The notes beneath the pieces are model-generated. The model had not been told where the DNA came from. It ran no database searches and saw only the letters and a program-made list of their open reading frames with translations. A program made the translations under genes and the position numbers. A DNA stretch of 64,000 nt from Curtobacterium sp. MCBD17_035 (lineage in GTDB: Bacteria > Actinomycetota > Actinomycetes > Actinomycetales > Microbacteriaceae). The stretch covers positions 1,550,001 through 1,614,000 of the forward strand of contig NZ_CP126279.1 of the NCBI RefSeq assembly GCF_003234815.2. Direction: 5' to 3'. How positions within the stretch are numbered: position 1 is the first letter of the stretch; the number at the start of each line of letters is the position of its first letter. Positions 1 through 9,801 of this stretch are shown here, piece after piece.

Positions 1-1779
1 GTCGGCGCATCCGTCGTGAACGCACTGTCGGAACGCCTCGACGTCGAGGTCGACCGCGGCGGCAAGACGTACGCGATGTCGTTCCACCGCGGTGAGCCCG
101 GCGTGTTCGACGACGCTGCGGGCATCGGCCCGGACGCACCGTTCACCCCGTTCACCTCGGGCAGCGAGCTCCGATTGATCGGCAAGGTGAAGCGCGGCGT
201 CACCGGCACGCGCGTCCGGTACTGGGCCGACCGGCAGATCTTCACCGCCGACGCGGTGTTCCAGCTCGGCGACCTGACGAACCGGGCGCGGCAGACGGCG
301 TTCCTCGTGCCGGGTCTCGGCATCACCATCACCGACGAACGCCCGCACGCGATCGCCGCGGCGTCCCGGCTCGCCGAGGGGCAGGGCGCCGAGCGGCTCG
401 AGGGACCGGTCGTCGAGCGGTTCCGGTTCGACGGTGGCATCAGCGAGTTCGCCGAACACCTCGCTCCGGACACGGCCGTGACCGACACGTGGCGCGTCAC
501 GGGGACCGGTACCTTCACCGAGACCGTGCCGGTGCTCAACGACGCCGGGGCGATGGTCGCGACCGAGGTCGAGCGCACCTGCGAGGTCGACGTCGCGCTG
601 CGCTGGGGGAGCGGCTACGAGACCGTGACCCGGAGCTTCGTCAACATCATCGCGACGCCGAAGGGCGGGACGCACCAGACGGGCTTCGAGAACGGTCTGA
701 TGAAGGCGATCCGCGCGCAGGTGGACGCGAACGCCCGCAGGCTCAAGGTGGGGCAGGACAAGCTCGACAAGGACGACGTGCTCGCCGGACTCACCGCGGT
801 GCTGACGGTGCGGCTGCCCGAGCCACAGTTCGAGGGGCAGACGAAGGAGATCCTCGGCACGCCGGCGGTCCGGCAGATCGTCGCGAACGTCGTGGCCGCC
901 CGGATGACCGAGATCCTGACGTCGACGCAGCGGACCGAGAAGGCACAGTCGCAGGCGCTGCTCGAGAAGGTCGTCTCGGAGATGAAGTCCCGGATCTCCG
1001 CTCGCGCGCACAAGGAGACCCAGCGCCGCAAGAACGCGCTCGAGAGCTCGTCCCTGCCCACGAAGCTCGCTGACTGCCGGTCGAACGACGTCGCCGCGAG
1101 CGAACTCTTCATCGTCGAGGGCGACTCCGCGCTCGGCACCGCCAAGCTCGCCCGGAACAGCGAGTACCAGGCGCTGCTTCCGATCCGCGGCAAGATCCTC
1201 AACGTGCAGAAGGCCTCGGTGAGCGACATGCTCTCGAACGCCGAGTGCGCGTCGATCATCCAGGTGGTCGGAGCCGGATCCGGACGCTCGTTCGAGCTCG
1301 ACCAGGCCCGTTACGGCAAGGTCATCGTCATGAGCGACGCCGATGTCGATGGTGCGCACATCCGCACGCTGCTGCTGACGCTGTTCTTCCGGTACATGCG
1401 CCCGATGATCGAGGCCGGCCGGGTGTTCGCCGCCGTCCCGCCGTTGCACCGCGTCGTGGTGGTGAACCGGGGCAAGCCGAACGACACGCTGTACACGTAC
1501 TCGGAGCAGGAGCTGCAGGGCGTGCTCCGGAAGCTCGAGAAGTCGGGCAAGAAGTACCAGGAGCCGATCCAGCGCTACAAGGGCCTCGGCGAGATGGACG
1601 CCGACCAGCTCGCCGAGACCACGATGGACCGGGCGCACCGGACCCTCCGGCGCGTCAACGTCTCGGACGCCGAGAACGCCGCTCGGGTGTTCGAGCTGCT
1701 CATGGGCAACGACGTGGCGCCACGCAAGGAGTTCATCCTGGCCGGCCAGGGGCTCGACCGGGACCGCATCGACGCCTGA
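1..1779 (+). CDS. parE: DNA topoisomerase IV subunit B (ParE), 5' end missing
   Basis: ATPase and TOPRIM subunit of the type IIA topoisomerase that decatenates daughter chromosomes with ParC. The reading frame is open from base 1 and begins inside the conserved GASVVNALS motif of the GHKL ATPase domain, so the N-terminal ATP-binding part lies outside the window. Visible further on are the TOPRIM signature VEGDSALGTAKLAR, the metal-binding DADVDGAHIRTLL and the C-terminal RYKGLGEMDADQLAETTMD. The variant EGDSALG (rather than EGDSAGG of GyrB) and the convergent parC gene favour topoisomerase IV over gyrase. The downstream partner is on the opposite strand. Confidence 0.93.
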   Translation, partial: VGASVVNALSERLDVEVDRGGKTYAMSFHRGEPGVFDDAAGIGPDAPFTPFTSGSELRLIGKVKRGVTGTRVRYWADRQIFTADAVFQLGDLTNRARQTAFLVPGLGITITDERPHAIAAASRLAEGQGAERLEGPVVERFRFDGGISEFAEHLAPDTAVTDTWRVTGTGTFTETVPVLNDAGAMVATEVERTCEVDVALRWGSGYETVTRSFVNIIATPKGGTHQTGFENGLMKAIRAQVDANARRLKVGQDKLDKDDVLAGLTAVLTVRLPEPQFEGQTKEILGTPAVRQIVANVVAARMTEILTSTQRTEKAQSQALLEKVVSEMKSRISARAHKETQRRKNALESSSLPTKLADCRSNDVAASELFIVEGDSALGTAKLARNSEYQALLPIRGKILNVQKASVSDMLSNAECASIIQVVGAGSGRSFELDQARYGKVIVMSDADVDGAHIRTLLLTLFFRYMRPMIEAGRVFAAVPPLHRVVVVNRGKPNDTLYTYSEQELQGVLRKLEKSGKKYQEPIQRYKGLGEMDADQLAETTMDRAHRTLRRVNVSDAENAARVFELLMGNDVAPRKEFILAGQGLDRDRIDA

Positions 1780-1799
1780 CCGGCCCAGGCCCCGGCCGC

Positions 1800-1858
1800 C
1801 CCGCGGGGTCGCCTTCCGGCCGCTCCGCGGGGTCGCCTTCCGGGCCCGCTACGCGGGG
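1800..1858. repeat. Short GC-rich direct repeats between parE and parC ends
   Basis: The 69-bp gap between the convergent stop codons holds two copies of an 18-bp unit (CGCGGGGTCGCCTTCCGG), about 24 bp apart, and a third partial copy (CGCGGGGTC) that covers the parC stop codon. No clean terminator hairpin is evident. The repeat probably arose by slippage. Confidence 0.5.
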
Positions 1859-4323
1859 TCGGACTCCGCCCCGATGGGGACGGCGGGGCTCGCACCGATC
1901 GTGGTCACGACGGCCTCGAGCGGTGACCCGGACCCGTCGCGCTTGGACAACCAGTCGGGCAGTGTCCGGGCCGCGCCGTCCGGACCGAGCGCGTGCGGGG
2001 GAGCGACGCCGGCCCACGCGACGGCGAGGCCGTCCTCGCCCTTGAGGAACGCGTGCGCCCGGACCCCCATGGTGCCGCGCCCCTTGGCGGGGAACTCGGA
2101 CAGAGCGGAGACCTTGGCGCGGCCGGGGTCCGTGCCGGCGAGCGTCGCGGACGACGTGGGCACGGTCGCGACGACGACGTCGGCCGCTGGGTCGACGGTC
2201 GTGAAGGCGATGACCGTGGCACCCGCGGCGAGCTGGACGCCGGCGACGCCGCCCGCGGGGAGCCCCTGCGGGCGGACCACGGCGGCGGGGAACCGCAGGA
2301 GCTGCGCGTTCGAGGTCACGAACACGACGTCGTCCTGTTCGGGTCCCTGTGTGGCGCCGACCACGGCGTCGCCGTCCTTGAGGGCGATCGCCACGACGTC
2401 GGGCTTGTCCGGCCACGCGTTCGGCACGACGCGCTTGACGACGCCCTGCCGTGTGCCGATCGCGAGCGCGTTCGGTGACTCGGGGTCGAGGAGCGCGACG
2501 ACGGTCTCACCCGACGGCAGGCCCAGGTAGTCGCGGACACGCACGCCGGCGTCCAGGCGGACCGAGGCCGGCGGGACGGCGGGGACGTCGACGGGCGAGA
2601 ACCGCACGACGCGGCCACGGTCCGTGAGTGCGCCGACGGAGGACCGCACCGTGGTGGCGACGGTGGACCGCACGGCGTCGTGCTTCGATCGCGCCGGGGT
2701 GCGCGCGACGCGGTCGGAGCCCTCGGTCTGGTCGACGCGCACGAGCCGTCCGGTGGTGGACAGGAGCACGCGGCACGGTGCGTCCACGATCTCGAGCTCG
2801 ACGGCGGCCTTGCGTCCGCCGCGCACGGGCGCGTCGGCTTCGGTGAGCAGGGTGCGGCGCGGGGTCGCGAAGCGGTCCGCGACCTCGGTGAGTTCCGTGG
2901 CCACCTGGGTCCGGAGCCGGGCGTCGGAGCCGAGCAGTTCCTCCAGGGCGGCGATGTCGGTGAGCAGCTCGTCGCGTTCCCGCTCGAGCTCGAGGCGCGA
3001 GAACTTGGTGAGGCGCCGCAGGCGCAGCTCGAGGATGTACTCGGCCTGCACCTCGGACAGGTCGAAGACCTCTTGGAGCCGCGTGCGTGCGGCCTCGGAG
3101 TCGTCCGAGGTCCGGATGACCTCGATGACCTCGTCGATGTCGAGGATCGCGATGAGCAGGCCCTCGATGAGGTGGAGACGCTCGCGACGCCGCGCGAGGC
3201 GGTAGCGGGACCGGCGGGTCACGACGTCGAGGCGGTGTGCGACGTAGACCTCGAGGAGCTCCTTGAGCCCGAGCGTCTGCGGGGTGCCGTCGACGAGGGC
3301 GACGTTGTTGATGCCGAAGCCGTCCTCGAGCGGGGTGTGCTTGTACAGCTGCTCGAGCACGGCGGACGGGTTGAACCCGGTCTTGATCCCGATGACGAGC
3401 CGGAGTCCGTGGTTCCGGTCGGTCAGGTCGGTGACGTCCGAGATCCCCGAGAGCTTCTTGGACTGGACGCCGTCCTTGATCTTCTCGATCACCCGCTCGG
3501 GACCGACGAGGTACGGCAGCTCGGTGACGACGAGCCCGGTCTTGCGTGGGGTGATGCTCTCGACGCTCACCTTGGCGCGGGTGCGGAAGGAGCCGCGGCC
3601 GGTGGCGTAGGCGTCCCGGACCCCGGCGAGGCCGACGATCGTGCCGCCCGACGGCAGGTCGGGGCCGGGCACGAACTCCATGAGCTCGTCGAGGGTCGCG
3701 TCGGGGTGACGGAGCAGGTGCTTCGCGGCCTCGACGACCTCGCCGAGGTTGTGCGGCGCCATGTTCGTGGCCATGCCGACCGCGATCCCGGACGCGCCGT
3801 TCACGAGCAGGTTCGGGAACGCCGCGGGCAGCACCTCGGGCTGCATGAGCTGGTTGTCGTAGTTCGGGACGAAGTCGACGACGTCCTCACCGAGGCCGTC
3901 GGTCATCGCCATCGACGGCTCGGCGAGTCGTGCCTCGGTGTAGCGGGCGGCGGCGGGTCCGTCGTCGAGCGAGCCGAAGTTGCCGTGGCCGTCGACGAGC
4001 GGGACGCGCATCGTGAAGTCCTGTGCCATCCGCACGAGGGCGTCGTAGATCGCGCCGTCGCCGTGCGGGTGCAGCTTGCCCATGACCTCGCCGGTCACGC
4101 GCGCGCACTTGACGTGTCCGCGGTCCGGGCGGAGGCCCATCTCCGACATCTGGTACAGGATCCGGCGTTGGACGGGCTTCAGGCCGTCACGGGCGTCGGG
4201 CAGCGCGCGGGAGTAGATGACCGAGTACGCGTACTCGAGGAACGAGCCCTGCATCTCCTCGGAGACGTCGACGTCCTCGATGCGCTCACCGTCGGGGAGG
4301 CCGACTGCGTCCGTGCGTGCCAT
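1849..4323 (-). CDS. parC: DNA topoisomerase IV subunit A (ParC)
   Basis: DNA breakage-reunion subunit of topoisomerase IV, 824 residues. The winged-helix and tower region begins at [20 protein letters not shown] and the catalytic tyrosine is Tyr128 in [10 protein letters not shown]. The C-terminal half is a weakly conserved beta-pinwheel without an obvious GyrA box (QRRGGKG), which fits ParC rather than GyrA. The start was set at the ATG giving MARTDAVG, preceded by GAGAGG about five bases upstream. The frame stays open a further 39 codons, but that extension looks non-native. It is convergent with parE. Confidence 0.93.
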   Translation of the reverse strand: MARTDAVGLPDGERIEDVDVSEEMQGSFLEYAYSVIYSRALPDARDGLKPVQRRILYQMSEMGLRPDRGHVKCARVTGEVMGKLHPHGDGAIYDALVRMAQDFTMRVPLVDGHGNFGSLDDGPAAARYTEARLAEPSMAMTDGLGEDVVDFVPNYDNQLMQPEVLPAAFPNLLVNGASGIAVGMATNMAPHNLGEVVEAAKHLLRHPDATLDELMEFVPGPDLPSGGTIVGLAGVRDAYATGRGSFRTRAKVSVESITPRKTGLVVTELPYLVGPERVIEKIKDGVQSKKLSGISDVTDLTDRNHGLRLVIGIKTGFNPSAVLEQLYKHTPLEDGFGINNVALVDGTPQTLGLKELLEVYVAHRLDVVTRRSRYRLARRRERLHLIEGLLIAILDIDEVIEVIRTSDDSEAARTRLQEVFDLSEVQAEYILELRLRRLTKFSRLELERERDELLTDIAALEELLGSDARLRTQVATELTEVADRFATPRRTLLTEADAPVRGGRKAAVELEIVDAPCRVLLSTTGRLVRVDQTEGSDRVARTPARSKHDAVRSTVATTVRSSVGALTDRGRVVRFSPVDVPAVPPASVRLDAGVRVRDYLGLPSGETVVALLDPESPNALAIGTRQGVVKRVVPNAWPDKPDVVAIALKDGDAVVGATQGPEQDDVVFVTSNAQLLRFPAAVVRPQGLPAGGVAGVQLAAGATVIAFTTVDPAADVVVATVPTSSATLAGTDPGRAKVSALSEFPAKGRGTMGVRAHAFLKGEDGLAVAWAGVAPPHALGPDGAARTLPDWLSKRDGSGSPLEAVVTTIGASPAVPIGAESDPA

Positions 4324-4364
4324 GGGCCCTCTCTGTCGCGGCGCTGTCTGGTTGACTGGGCCGG

Positions 4365-5510
4365 ATGACTCCGATGGTACCGACGGCGACGCAGGACACC
4401 GCGAACCTCGCCGACGTGGTGCCGGCCTGCCTGACCGCACTCGGCCACCCTGGACCAGCGCTCGCGGGGCTCGGTCGGGAGGCCCGGATCCGGCTCCGTC
4501 CCGCCCGGTCCGCGATCGTCGTGCTCGTCGACGGACTCGGTGCGAACGCCGTGCGGGCGCGCGCCGGTCACGCGCGGTTCCTCGCCGCCGAGAAGCGCCG
4601 CCTGCGGAGCGGGTTCCCCACGACGACCGCCGCCGCGCTGACGACGCTCAGCACGGGTGCGACGCCCGGGACGCACGGCGTCGTCGGGTACAGCGGGTTC
4701 GACCCGGGCTCGGGCCGCGTGGTCAACCTGCTCAGCGGCTGGGACACCGAGGTCCCCGCGGGGTGGCTGCTCGTCCCGACGCTGTTCGAGCGGGCCGTGG
4801 CCGACGGGCTCGTGGTGCGGTCGGTCGGGCCGGCGCGATACCGGACGTCGGGGTTCACCGCGAACGTCCTGGCGGGCGCGGACTACGTCGACGCCGACAC
4901 CATCCCCGCCCGGGTGGACGCCGCGCTCGAGGCGGTCGCCGACGGGCCGGCCACGCTCGTCTACCTGTACGTGCCGGAGCTCGACTCGATCGCCCACAAG
5001 CGCGGCTGGCAGTCGGACCGGTGGACGAGTGCGCTCGAGGCCCTCGACGCAGAACTGGCCCGGCTCGCGGCGGCGCTCCCGGCCGATGTCGGCCTCGTCG
5101 TCACCGCGGACCACGGCGTGCTCGACGTCCCCGACGAGGCGAACGTCGCCATCGCTCCCGACCTGCTCGAACCGGTCGTCGGGTTCGCGGGGGATCCGCG
5201 CTGCCGACAGCTCACCCTGGCGCCGGGGACCGACGTCGACGCCACCGTGCGGGCGTGGCGGGAGCGCGTCGGCAAGCGCGCGTGGGTGGCGAGCCGCGAC
5301 GAGGCGATCGCCGCCGGGTGGTTCGGGGCGGTCACCGACCCGGTCCGGGCGCGACTCGGCGACGTCGTGGTCGCCGCTCGCGGTCAGTGGGCGTTCAACG
5401 ACGACCGCGAGGCCGGCGAACACCCCCGGCGGATGCTCGGCCAGCACGGATCGATGTCGGACGACGAGACCTACGTCCCGCTGCTCCTCGCGGGGGCGTT
5501 CGCCACCTGA
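4365..5510 (+). CDS. Alkaline phosphatase superfamily / nucleotide pyrophosphatase-like protein
   Basis: 381-residue metal-dependent phosphodiesterase or phosphatase of the alkaline phosphatase superfamily (type I phosphodiesterase/nucleotide pyrophosphatase branch). The first metal ligand is Asp56 in [10 protein letters not shown], the nucleophile region is GFPTTTAA around Thr86-88, and further ligands lie in [10 protein letters not shown] and [11 protein letters not shown] final HGS motif sits near residue 365. There is no signal peptide, so a cytoplasmic location is inferred. The gene is divergent from parC with only 41 bp between starts and has no Shine-Dalgarno sequence, so the start is uncertain. 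The substrate is unknown. Confidence 0.85.
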   Translation: MTPMVPTATQDTANLADVVPACLTALGHPGPALAGLGREARIRLRPARSAIVVLVDGLGANAVRARAGHARFLAAEKRRLRSGFPTTTAAALTTLSTGATPGTHGVVGYSGFDPGSGRVVNLLSGWDTEVPAGWLLVPTLFERAVADGLVVRSVGPARYRTSGFTANVLAGADYVDADTIPARVDAALEAVADGPATLVYLYVPELDSIAHKRGWQSDRWTSALEALDAELARLAAALPADVGLVVTADHGVLDVPDEANVAIAPDLLEPVVGFAGDPRCRQLTLAPGTDVDATVRAWRERVGKRAWVASRDEAIAAGWFGAVTDPVRARLGDVVVAARGQWAFNDDREAGEHPRRMLGQHGSMSDDETYVPLLLAGAFAT

Positions 5511-5525
5511 GGTCGGGGTGCCGGA

Positions 5526-6623
5526 TCAGGCCAGGTCGTCGTCCGGCCGCGTGCCGAACACGATCTCGTCCCAGCTCGGCATCGCCCGTCGGCTCCGCTT
5601 CTTCCGGTCCGGTCGGCCTCCGTCGGGCTGCTCCGCGGTGGAGCCGGACTCGTCCGCCCGGGGCGCGGACGACGGGCGGCCGCCGTCGCCCACCGGGTCG
5701 TCGACCCCGTCGGCGTCGCCGACCTCGCCGGGAGCGAGGGTGTCGAGCGGGATGTCCACGACGGTCACCGACCGGCGCTGCCGGTCGTCCCCGCGGCGGT
5801 CGTCCGAGTGGTCGCCGAACGTGGCGGCCTCGCGCTCACCGCGCCGGCGCCGCAGCGCCTCGAGCAGGTCGGCGGTCTCGTTCCCCGGGCCCCGTTCCTC
5901 GACGGCCGGCGCGCCGATGCGCGGCAGCGGTGCGCGGAGTGGCGGACGGTCGGCGGCCTCCCGGTCCGGTGCCGGACGCTGGTCGGTCTCGACCCGGAAC
6001 GCGCCGGAGTCGAACCGGGTGGACGCGCTGTCCTCGGGCTCCGGATCGACGGCGCGGAGCCGAGGGGTGAGGCCCTCGTCGTCGTCCTCGCGCGACAGGC
6101 GGTGCGCGTCGCCGTTGTCGGGCGTCAGCGTCGAGGTCTTCGGGTCGAAGCGCCACTGCGCGTCGTGCTCGACCTCGTCCGCGATGTAGTGGACCTGCAC
6201 CTGCCAGCCGTGCTCGACGTCCTTCCGGCTGGACCAGCGGACGTCGGTGGCGTCGCCGGCCTCGAGCCGCGCGGTGATGGCGTCACCGAATACCTCGGGT
6301 GCTCCCGCTTCGCCCGTGACGGAGACGCGGCGGGCGGCGTCGAGCACGAACGACCGCTCGGCCATCACCGGCCCCTCGAACCGACGGACGTCCTCGACCG
6401 CGACGCCCATGAGCTCGGCGACCTGCTCGCTGCTCAGTCCGGCGCGGATGCGCGCCTGGATCTCCTTGGGCGGGATCCGGCGGTGCGGCTCGCCCTCGGC
6501 GGGGCTCGCCTGGCGGACCTGGCCGGACAGCGAGGGGGTGACCGCGAGCCGGTACTCGCTCCCGGAATCGGTCGCGAGGAGGATCGCGCCCGGTTCCACA
6601 CCGATGACTCTCACGTCTTGCAT
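5526..6623 (-). CDS. sepH: Septation protein SepH (DUF3071)
   Basis: 365-residue actinobacterial cell-division protein. SepH is known in Streptomyces and mycobacteria to bind and stimulate FtsZ assembly. The N-terminal DUF3071 domain (about 1-165) carries a helix-turn-helix-like stretch with PPKEIQARIRAGLSSEQVAE and DVRRFEGPVMAER. The rest is long, charged and low in complexity, ending in a conserved-looking basic/acidic tail (RRAMPSWDEIVFGTR). The start has GGAAGG eight to nine bases upstream. It converges on the phosphatase gene with a 15-bp gap. Confidence 0.9.
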   Translation of the reverse strand: MQDVRVIGVEPGAILLATDSGSEYRLAVTPSLSGQVRQASPAEGEPHRRIPPKEIQARIRAGLSSEQVAELMGVAVEDVRRFEGPVMAERSFVLDAARRVSVTGEAGAPEVFGDAITARLEAGDATDVRWSSRKDVEHGWQVQVHYIADEVEHDAQWRFDPKTSTLTPDNGDAHRLSREDDDEGLTPRLRAVDPEPEDSASTRFDSGAFRVETDQRPAPDREAADRPPLRAPLPRIGAPAVEERGPGNETADLLEALRRRRGEREAATFGDHSDDRRGDDRQRRSVTVVDIPLDTLAPGEVGDADGVDDPVGDGGRPSSAPRADESGSTAEQPDGGRPDRKKRSRRAMPSWDEIVFGTRPDDDLA

Positions 6624-6921
6624 CTGTCCGCCTTCCCGTGCATGCGTACAGTCCGGAAGTGTGCCACCCGCCCGACCCCGCGACCGGGACGTCGTGGGCG
6701 TGCCGCGCGGAAACGTCGTCGGCCTGCTGTCCGTGGCCGGCCGCTGACGCCGGTGCCGACGATGGCGTGAAGACGGGCTGGAAGCGGGAATGCGCAGCCG
6801 GCCCGACGGGTTGCACCGCCTGCTGGAGCACCGGATCGCACGGTTTGCGAATCATCGGTACTTGATGCAAACTGTCGCCGCCGATCCCGGCGACGACCCC
6901 TCTCAACGAGAACGGATGGGC
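6624..6921. other. Intergenic region upstream of DUF4193 gene
   Basis: 298 bp between the divergent sepH and DUF4193 starts, with no supportable ORF. It holds an imperfect inverted repeat at 6844-6871 (arms TTTGC..ATCA and TGATGCAAA, with a 2-bp insertion in the left arm) in an A/T-richer patch that could be promoter or operator sequence. No clear -35/-10 pair was found. Confidence 0.4.
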
Positions 6922-7218
6922 ATGGCCACCGACTACGACGCCCCTCGGAAGACCGACGACGACTCCGAGTCGATCGAGGCACTGAAGGAGCGCGTCCCCG
7001 ACAAGATGTCGGGTGTCGTGGACGTCGACGACGCCGACAACCCCGGCAGCTTCGAACTCGCCGGACAGGACCTCTCCGACGTCGACCTCGACGTCGTGGT
7101 GCTGCCGCCGCAGGTGGACGAGTTCACCTGCGTCGAGTGCTTCCTCGTGAAGCACCGCTCGCAGCTCGACCACGAGACGAAGCTCGGTGCGGTCTGCATG
7201 GAGTGCGCCTCGGCGTAG
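6922..7218 (+). CDS. DUF4193 domain protein (small zinc-ribbon-like)
   Basis: 98-residue actinobacterial protein of unknown function. It has the family's typical opening MATDYDAPRKTDDDSESIE, an acidic middle and a C-terminal pair of CxxC motifs (CVEC near residue 75 and CMEC near the end) that probably bind zinc. The start is the ATG at 6922; an in-frame ATG two codons upstream is also possible. Family members are usually found beside dut and the DUF3093/3710/3159 genes, as here. A transcription-related role has been guessed for such ribbons but nothing here proves it. Confidence 0.9.
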   Translation: MATDYDAPRKTDDDSESIEALKERVPDKMSGVVDVDDADNPGSFELAGQDLSDVDLDVVVLPPQVDEFTCVECFLVKHRSQLDHETKLGAVCMECASA

Positions 7219-7234
7219 TCCACATCCCGCACGT

Positions 7235-7274
7235 CGAACGGCGCCGGATCCCGATCGGGATCCGGCGCCGTTCG
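7235..7274. terminator. 40-bp perfect palindrome, probable bidirectional terminator
   Basis: A perfect palindrome centred on CCCGATCGGG with 20-bp arms lies between the convergent DUF4193 and DUF3093 genes. The position and very stable stem suit a terminator for both strands. There is no U tract, as is common in high-GC actinobacteria. Confidence 0.75.
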
Positions 7275-7312
7275 TCGTCCTCCCGACCGGCGCCGTTCGT
7301 CGTCCTCCCGAC
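7263..7312. repeat. 25-bp unit repeated twice in tandem
   Basis: Two exact adjacent copies of a 25-bp unit that begins CGGCGCCGTTCG and ends CCTCCCGAC. The first copy overlaps the right arm of the 40-bp palindrome, so the terminator arm has been duplicated. The second copy ends three bases before the DUF3093 stop codon. Confidence 0.9.
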
Positions 7313-7315
7313 GGG

Positions 7316-7741
7316 TCAGCGTCCGAGGGCCGCGACGACCTGGTCGGGGTGCCGCACGGACACCAACCAGTACGGGGTCGGGTCCTGCGCGTCGGCGACC
7401 TCGACCTTGACCACCCCGTGGACGTAGCCGCGGAAGAGCGTCCACGCGCGCGCGTCCAACGTCGGCCCGCGCTCGCGGGTCGCCGCGCTGCCGTCGTACC
7501 CCTGCACCGCGCCGACCGCGCTCCGCGGCAGGTGCGCGCGGCCGGCCCGGAACTCGTCCTCGGTCACCTCGACGATCGGTGCGAGCAGCCAGAGCATGAC
7601 GAGGACCGCGAGCTCCATGCCGATCGCGACGACGACGCCGACGGTGGTGTTGATGGGCAGGAACACGAGCAGGCTGGCGGGGATCACCAGCGCGGTCGCG
7701 AGGTAGAGGGTCGGGGGAGCCCAGAGTCGTTCGCGGTACAC
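7316..7741 (-). CDS. DUF3093 membrane protein
   Basis: 141-residue protein with the family start (YRERLWAP), two membrane segments (about residues 11-30 and 32-56, the second MELAVLVMLWLLAPI) and a C-terminal soluble part ending in WLVSVRHPDQVVAAL, resembling a PH-like fold. I chose the GTG at 7741 because an AGGGGG sequence stands six bases upstream; the in-frame GTG at 7747 is too close to it. Function is unknown. The gene is divergent from dut with 45 bp between the starts. Confidence 0.85.
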   Translation of the reverse strand: MYRERLWAPPTLYLATALVIPASLLVFLPINTTVGVVVAIGMELAVLVMLWLLAPIVEVTEDEFRAGRAHLPRSAVGAVQGYDGSAATRERGPTLDARAWTLFRGYVHGVVKVEVADAQDPTPYWLVSVRHPDQVVAALGR

Positions 7742-7774
7742 GGTCACCCCCCTATTCGACCACGCCGTGTGCAC

Positions 7775-7780
7775 TACCCT
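7775..7780 (+). promoter_or_regulatory. -10 element placed for leaderless dut transcription
   Basis: TACCCT (TANNNT) lies six bases before the GTG start of dut and there is no Shine-Dalgarno sequence, so the transcript probably begins at or next to the start codon. No convincing -35 box is seen. Confidence 0.45.
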
Positions 7781-7786
7781 CGTCAC

Positions 7787-8317
7787 GTGACCGAGCCCCT
7801 CGACGTGCCATGGACCGGGGCGGACGCCCCTCGGTTCGCCCATCCGGGAGACGCCGGAGCCGACCTCGTCTCCACCGAGGCGGTGGTGCTCGCCCCCGGT
7901 GAGCGTCGACTCGTCGGCACCGGCGTGCGGATCGCCCTGCCCGACGGGTACGCCGGGTTCGTGGTGCCGCGGAGCGGTCTGGCCGCCAAGCACGGGATCA
8001 CAATCGTCAACGCGCCCGGCACGATCGACGCCGGGTACCGCGGGGAGCTCAAGGTCGCCCTGCTCAACACGGACCAGCGCGAGTCGTACTCGGTGGCGGT
8101 GGGGGACCGCATCGCCCAGCTCGTCGTGATGCCCGTGCCCGCCGTGCGGTTCGTCGCCGTCGACGAGCTCCCGGACAGCGTCCGCGGACACGGCGGATTC
8201 GGGTCGTCCGGGTACGGTACGGCGGTGGACGTGAGCGTGGCGGCCGCCCCCACGACGGAGGGCGCGGCGGACGGCACGCGACCCGGAACGGACGACCAGG
8301 AAGGAGCCGGCGCATGA
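7787..8317 (+). CDS. dut: dUTP diphosphatase (dUTPase)
   Basis: Hydrolyses dUTP to dUMP and diphosphate, keeping uracil out of DNA and feeding dTMP synthesis. All trimeric dUTPase motifs are present: PGDAGADL (I), PRSGLAAKHG (III), NAPGTIDAGYRGE, RIAQLVVMPV and the C-terminal arm GHGGFGSSG. At 176 residues it is longer than usual because about 30 low-complexity residues follow the C-terminal arm. It starts at GTG 7787. Its stop overlaps the next start (ATGA), so it is translationally coupled to the DUF3710 gene. Confidence 0.95.
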   Translation: MTEPLDVPWTGADAPRFAHPGDAGADLVSTEAVVLAPGERRLVGTGVRIALPDGYAGFVVPRSGLAAKHGITIVNAPGTIDAGYRGELKVALLNTDQRESYSVAVGDRIAQLVVMPVPAVRFVAVDELPDSVRGHGGFGSSGYGTAVDVSVAAAPTTEGAADGTRPGTDDQEGAGA

Positions 8318-9021
8318 GGATCGGCAGGGGCAAGAAGGGCACCGAGCCCGCCGAGGAGGTCGAGCTCGCCTCGACCACGCCCGAGGTGGACATCGCGGAC
8401 GAGGCCGACGAGGCGCTCGACGAGGTCGTGACGGTCGAGCCGACGGCGAAGTCGGCTCCCGCAGACCGCGAGGAGAACGGGCCGCTCGACGAGACCGAGG
8501 CGAATCCCGTGCGTCCGTACGTCGACCTCGGCGGGGTGAAGATCCTGCCGCGCGAGGGCCTCCACCTCCGCCTCGAGGTCGAGGAGGGCTCGCAGCGGGT
8601 CGTCGCGGTCGGTCTCGACTTCGAGGAGTCGACGCTCCAGGTGCAGCCGTTCGCCGCGCCCCGGACGACGGGGCTCTGGCACGAGATCCGCGCGCAGATC
8701 GCCGAGCAGATCGGCCGGCAGGGTGGCGTGGCGACCGAGGTGGACGGGCCGCTCGGCCCGGAGCTCCGCGCGGACGTCCCGGTGGTCGGCGAGGACGGCG
8801 TCACCGACGGCCTGCGGACCGCGCGCTTCGTCGGGGTCGACGGGCCCCGCTGGTTCCTCCGCGGTGTGATCGCCGGCAAGGCGGCGGAGGACCCCGAGGC
8901 CGCGACCGAGATCGAGGACCTGTTCCGGAGCGTGGTCGTCGTCCGCGGGACGAGTCCCATGCCGCCCCGCGACCTCATCCCGCTCCACATGCCGAAGACG
9001 ATGCCGACCGCGACGATCTGA
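8314..9021 (+). CDS. DUF3710 domain protein
   Basis: 235-residue conserved actinobacterial protein of unknown function. An acidic, disordered N-terminus (about 1-65) precedes the DUF3710 domain, recognised from RPYVDLGGVKILPREGL, VVAVGLDFEESTLQVQPFAAP, LWHEIRAQIAEQI and a late GPRWFLRGVIAGKAA. It overlaps dut by four bases and the next gene by one base (TGATG), giving a dut-DUF3710-DUF3159 operon whose order is common in related genomes. No catalytic residues are evident. Confidence 0.88.
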   Translation: MRIGRGKKGTEPAEEVELASTTPEVDIADEADEALDEVVTVEPTAKSAPADREENGPLDETEANPVRPYVDLGGVKILPREGLHLRLEVEEGSQRVVAVGLDFEESTLQVQPFAAPRTTGLWHEIRAQIAEQIGRQGGVATEVDGPLGPELRADVPVVGEDGVTDGLRTARFVGVDGPRWFLRGVIAGKAAEDPEAATEIEDLFRSVVVVRGTSPMPPRDLIPLHMPKTMPTATI

Positions 9022-9797
9022 TGACGTCGGACCCGAGCGCCCCGCTCCCCGAGGACCACGCCACAGACCACGCCGACGCGCTGTCGTTGTCGGCGCAGCT
9101 GCGTGACGCGGTCGCGCGGGCCGGCATCGCGCGGGTCGCTCCGGGCGAGGCGCCATCGGGCCGGGCGCTCGTCGCGGCGGTCGGCGGGGTGCGCGGACTG
9201 GCCGAGTCGATCCTCCCGGGGTTCGCGTTCCTGATCGTGTTCGCCGTCACGCACCAGCTCGTGCCGAGTGTCGTGGTCCCCGTGCTCGTCGGGCTCGTGT
9301 TCGTCGGGCTGCGGCTCGTGCAGCGTCAGCCGCTCGTCACCGCGCTCTCCGGGATCCTCGGCGTCGCGATCTCCGCCGGCCTGTCGCTGTTCACCGGGCG
9401 CGCCGAGAGCAACTTCGTGCCGGGCATCGTCGTGAACGCGGTGTCCCTGGCCGTGTTGCTCGCCACCCTCGTGGCCCGACGGCCGCTCATCGGGATCGTC
9501 GTGGGGCTCCTGCTGCCGGAGGGCGACCACTGGCGCAGCGACCCCGGCAAGCGCCGTGTGCTCACCGTGGCGACCTGGCTCTGGGCGGGGCTGTTCGCGG
9601 TGCGGCTCGCGATCGAGGTCCCGCTCTACCTCGCCGCGCAGGTGGAGCTCCTGGCCGGCATCAAGCTCGTGACCGGGGTACCGCTCTACGCGGCGATGCT
9701 CTGGGTGACGTGGCTGCTCGTCCGCTCCGTGTTCGGGCAGGTCGCCGACGGCGGCACCGGGGACGTCGACGCCGCCGGAGGCCCCGACCGCGTGTAG
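9021..9797 (+). CDS. DUF3159 membrane protein
   Basis: 258-residue integral membrane protein with about six hydrophobic segments in three pairs, beginning with [20 protein letters not shown] after a 55-residue soluble N-terminus. The pattern and a [12 protein letters not shown] stretch before the first helix match DUF3159. It is last in the dut operon, with its start overlapping the previous stop. Function is unknown. Confidence 0.87.
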   Translation: MTSDPSAPLPEDHATDHADALSLSAQLRDAVARAGIARVAPGEAPSGRALVAAVGGVRGLAESILPGFAFLIVFAVTHQLVPSVVVPVLVGLVFVGLRLVQRQPLVTALSGILGVAISAGLSLFTGRAESNFVPGIVVNAVSLAVLLATLVARRPLIGIVVGLLLPEGDHWRSDPGKRRVLTVATWLWAGLFAVRLAIEVPLYLAAQVELLAGIKLVTGVPLYAAMLWVTWLLVRSVFGQVADGGTGDVDAAGGPDRV

Positions 9798-9801
9798 CAT
9801 C

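Noticed and set aside
4352..4357. TTGACT as a -35 box for the phosphatase-like gene
   Set aside because: It lies only seven bases before the assigned ATG, and no matching -10 is found at the right distance upstream of a better start.
2680..4368. 562-codon plus-strand ORF opposite parC
   Set aside because: Antisense shadow in a high-GC gene: Val/Glu/Asp/Arg-rich, no domain, while the minus strand encodes a complete ParC.
5808..6770. 320-codon plus-strand ORF opposite sepH
   Set aside because: Antisense shadow; sepH has the conserved DUF3071 domain and a proper ribosome site.
7263..7312. Tandem repeat considered as a CRISPR seed
   Set aside because: The two copies are adjacent without spacers and there are no cas genes.
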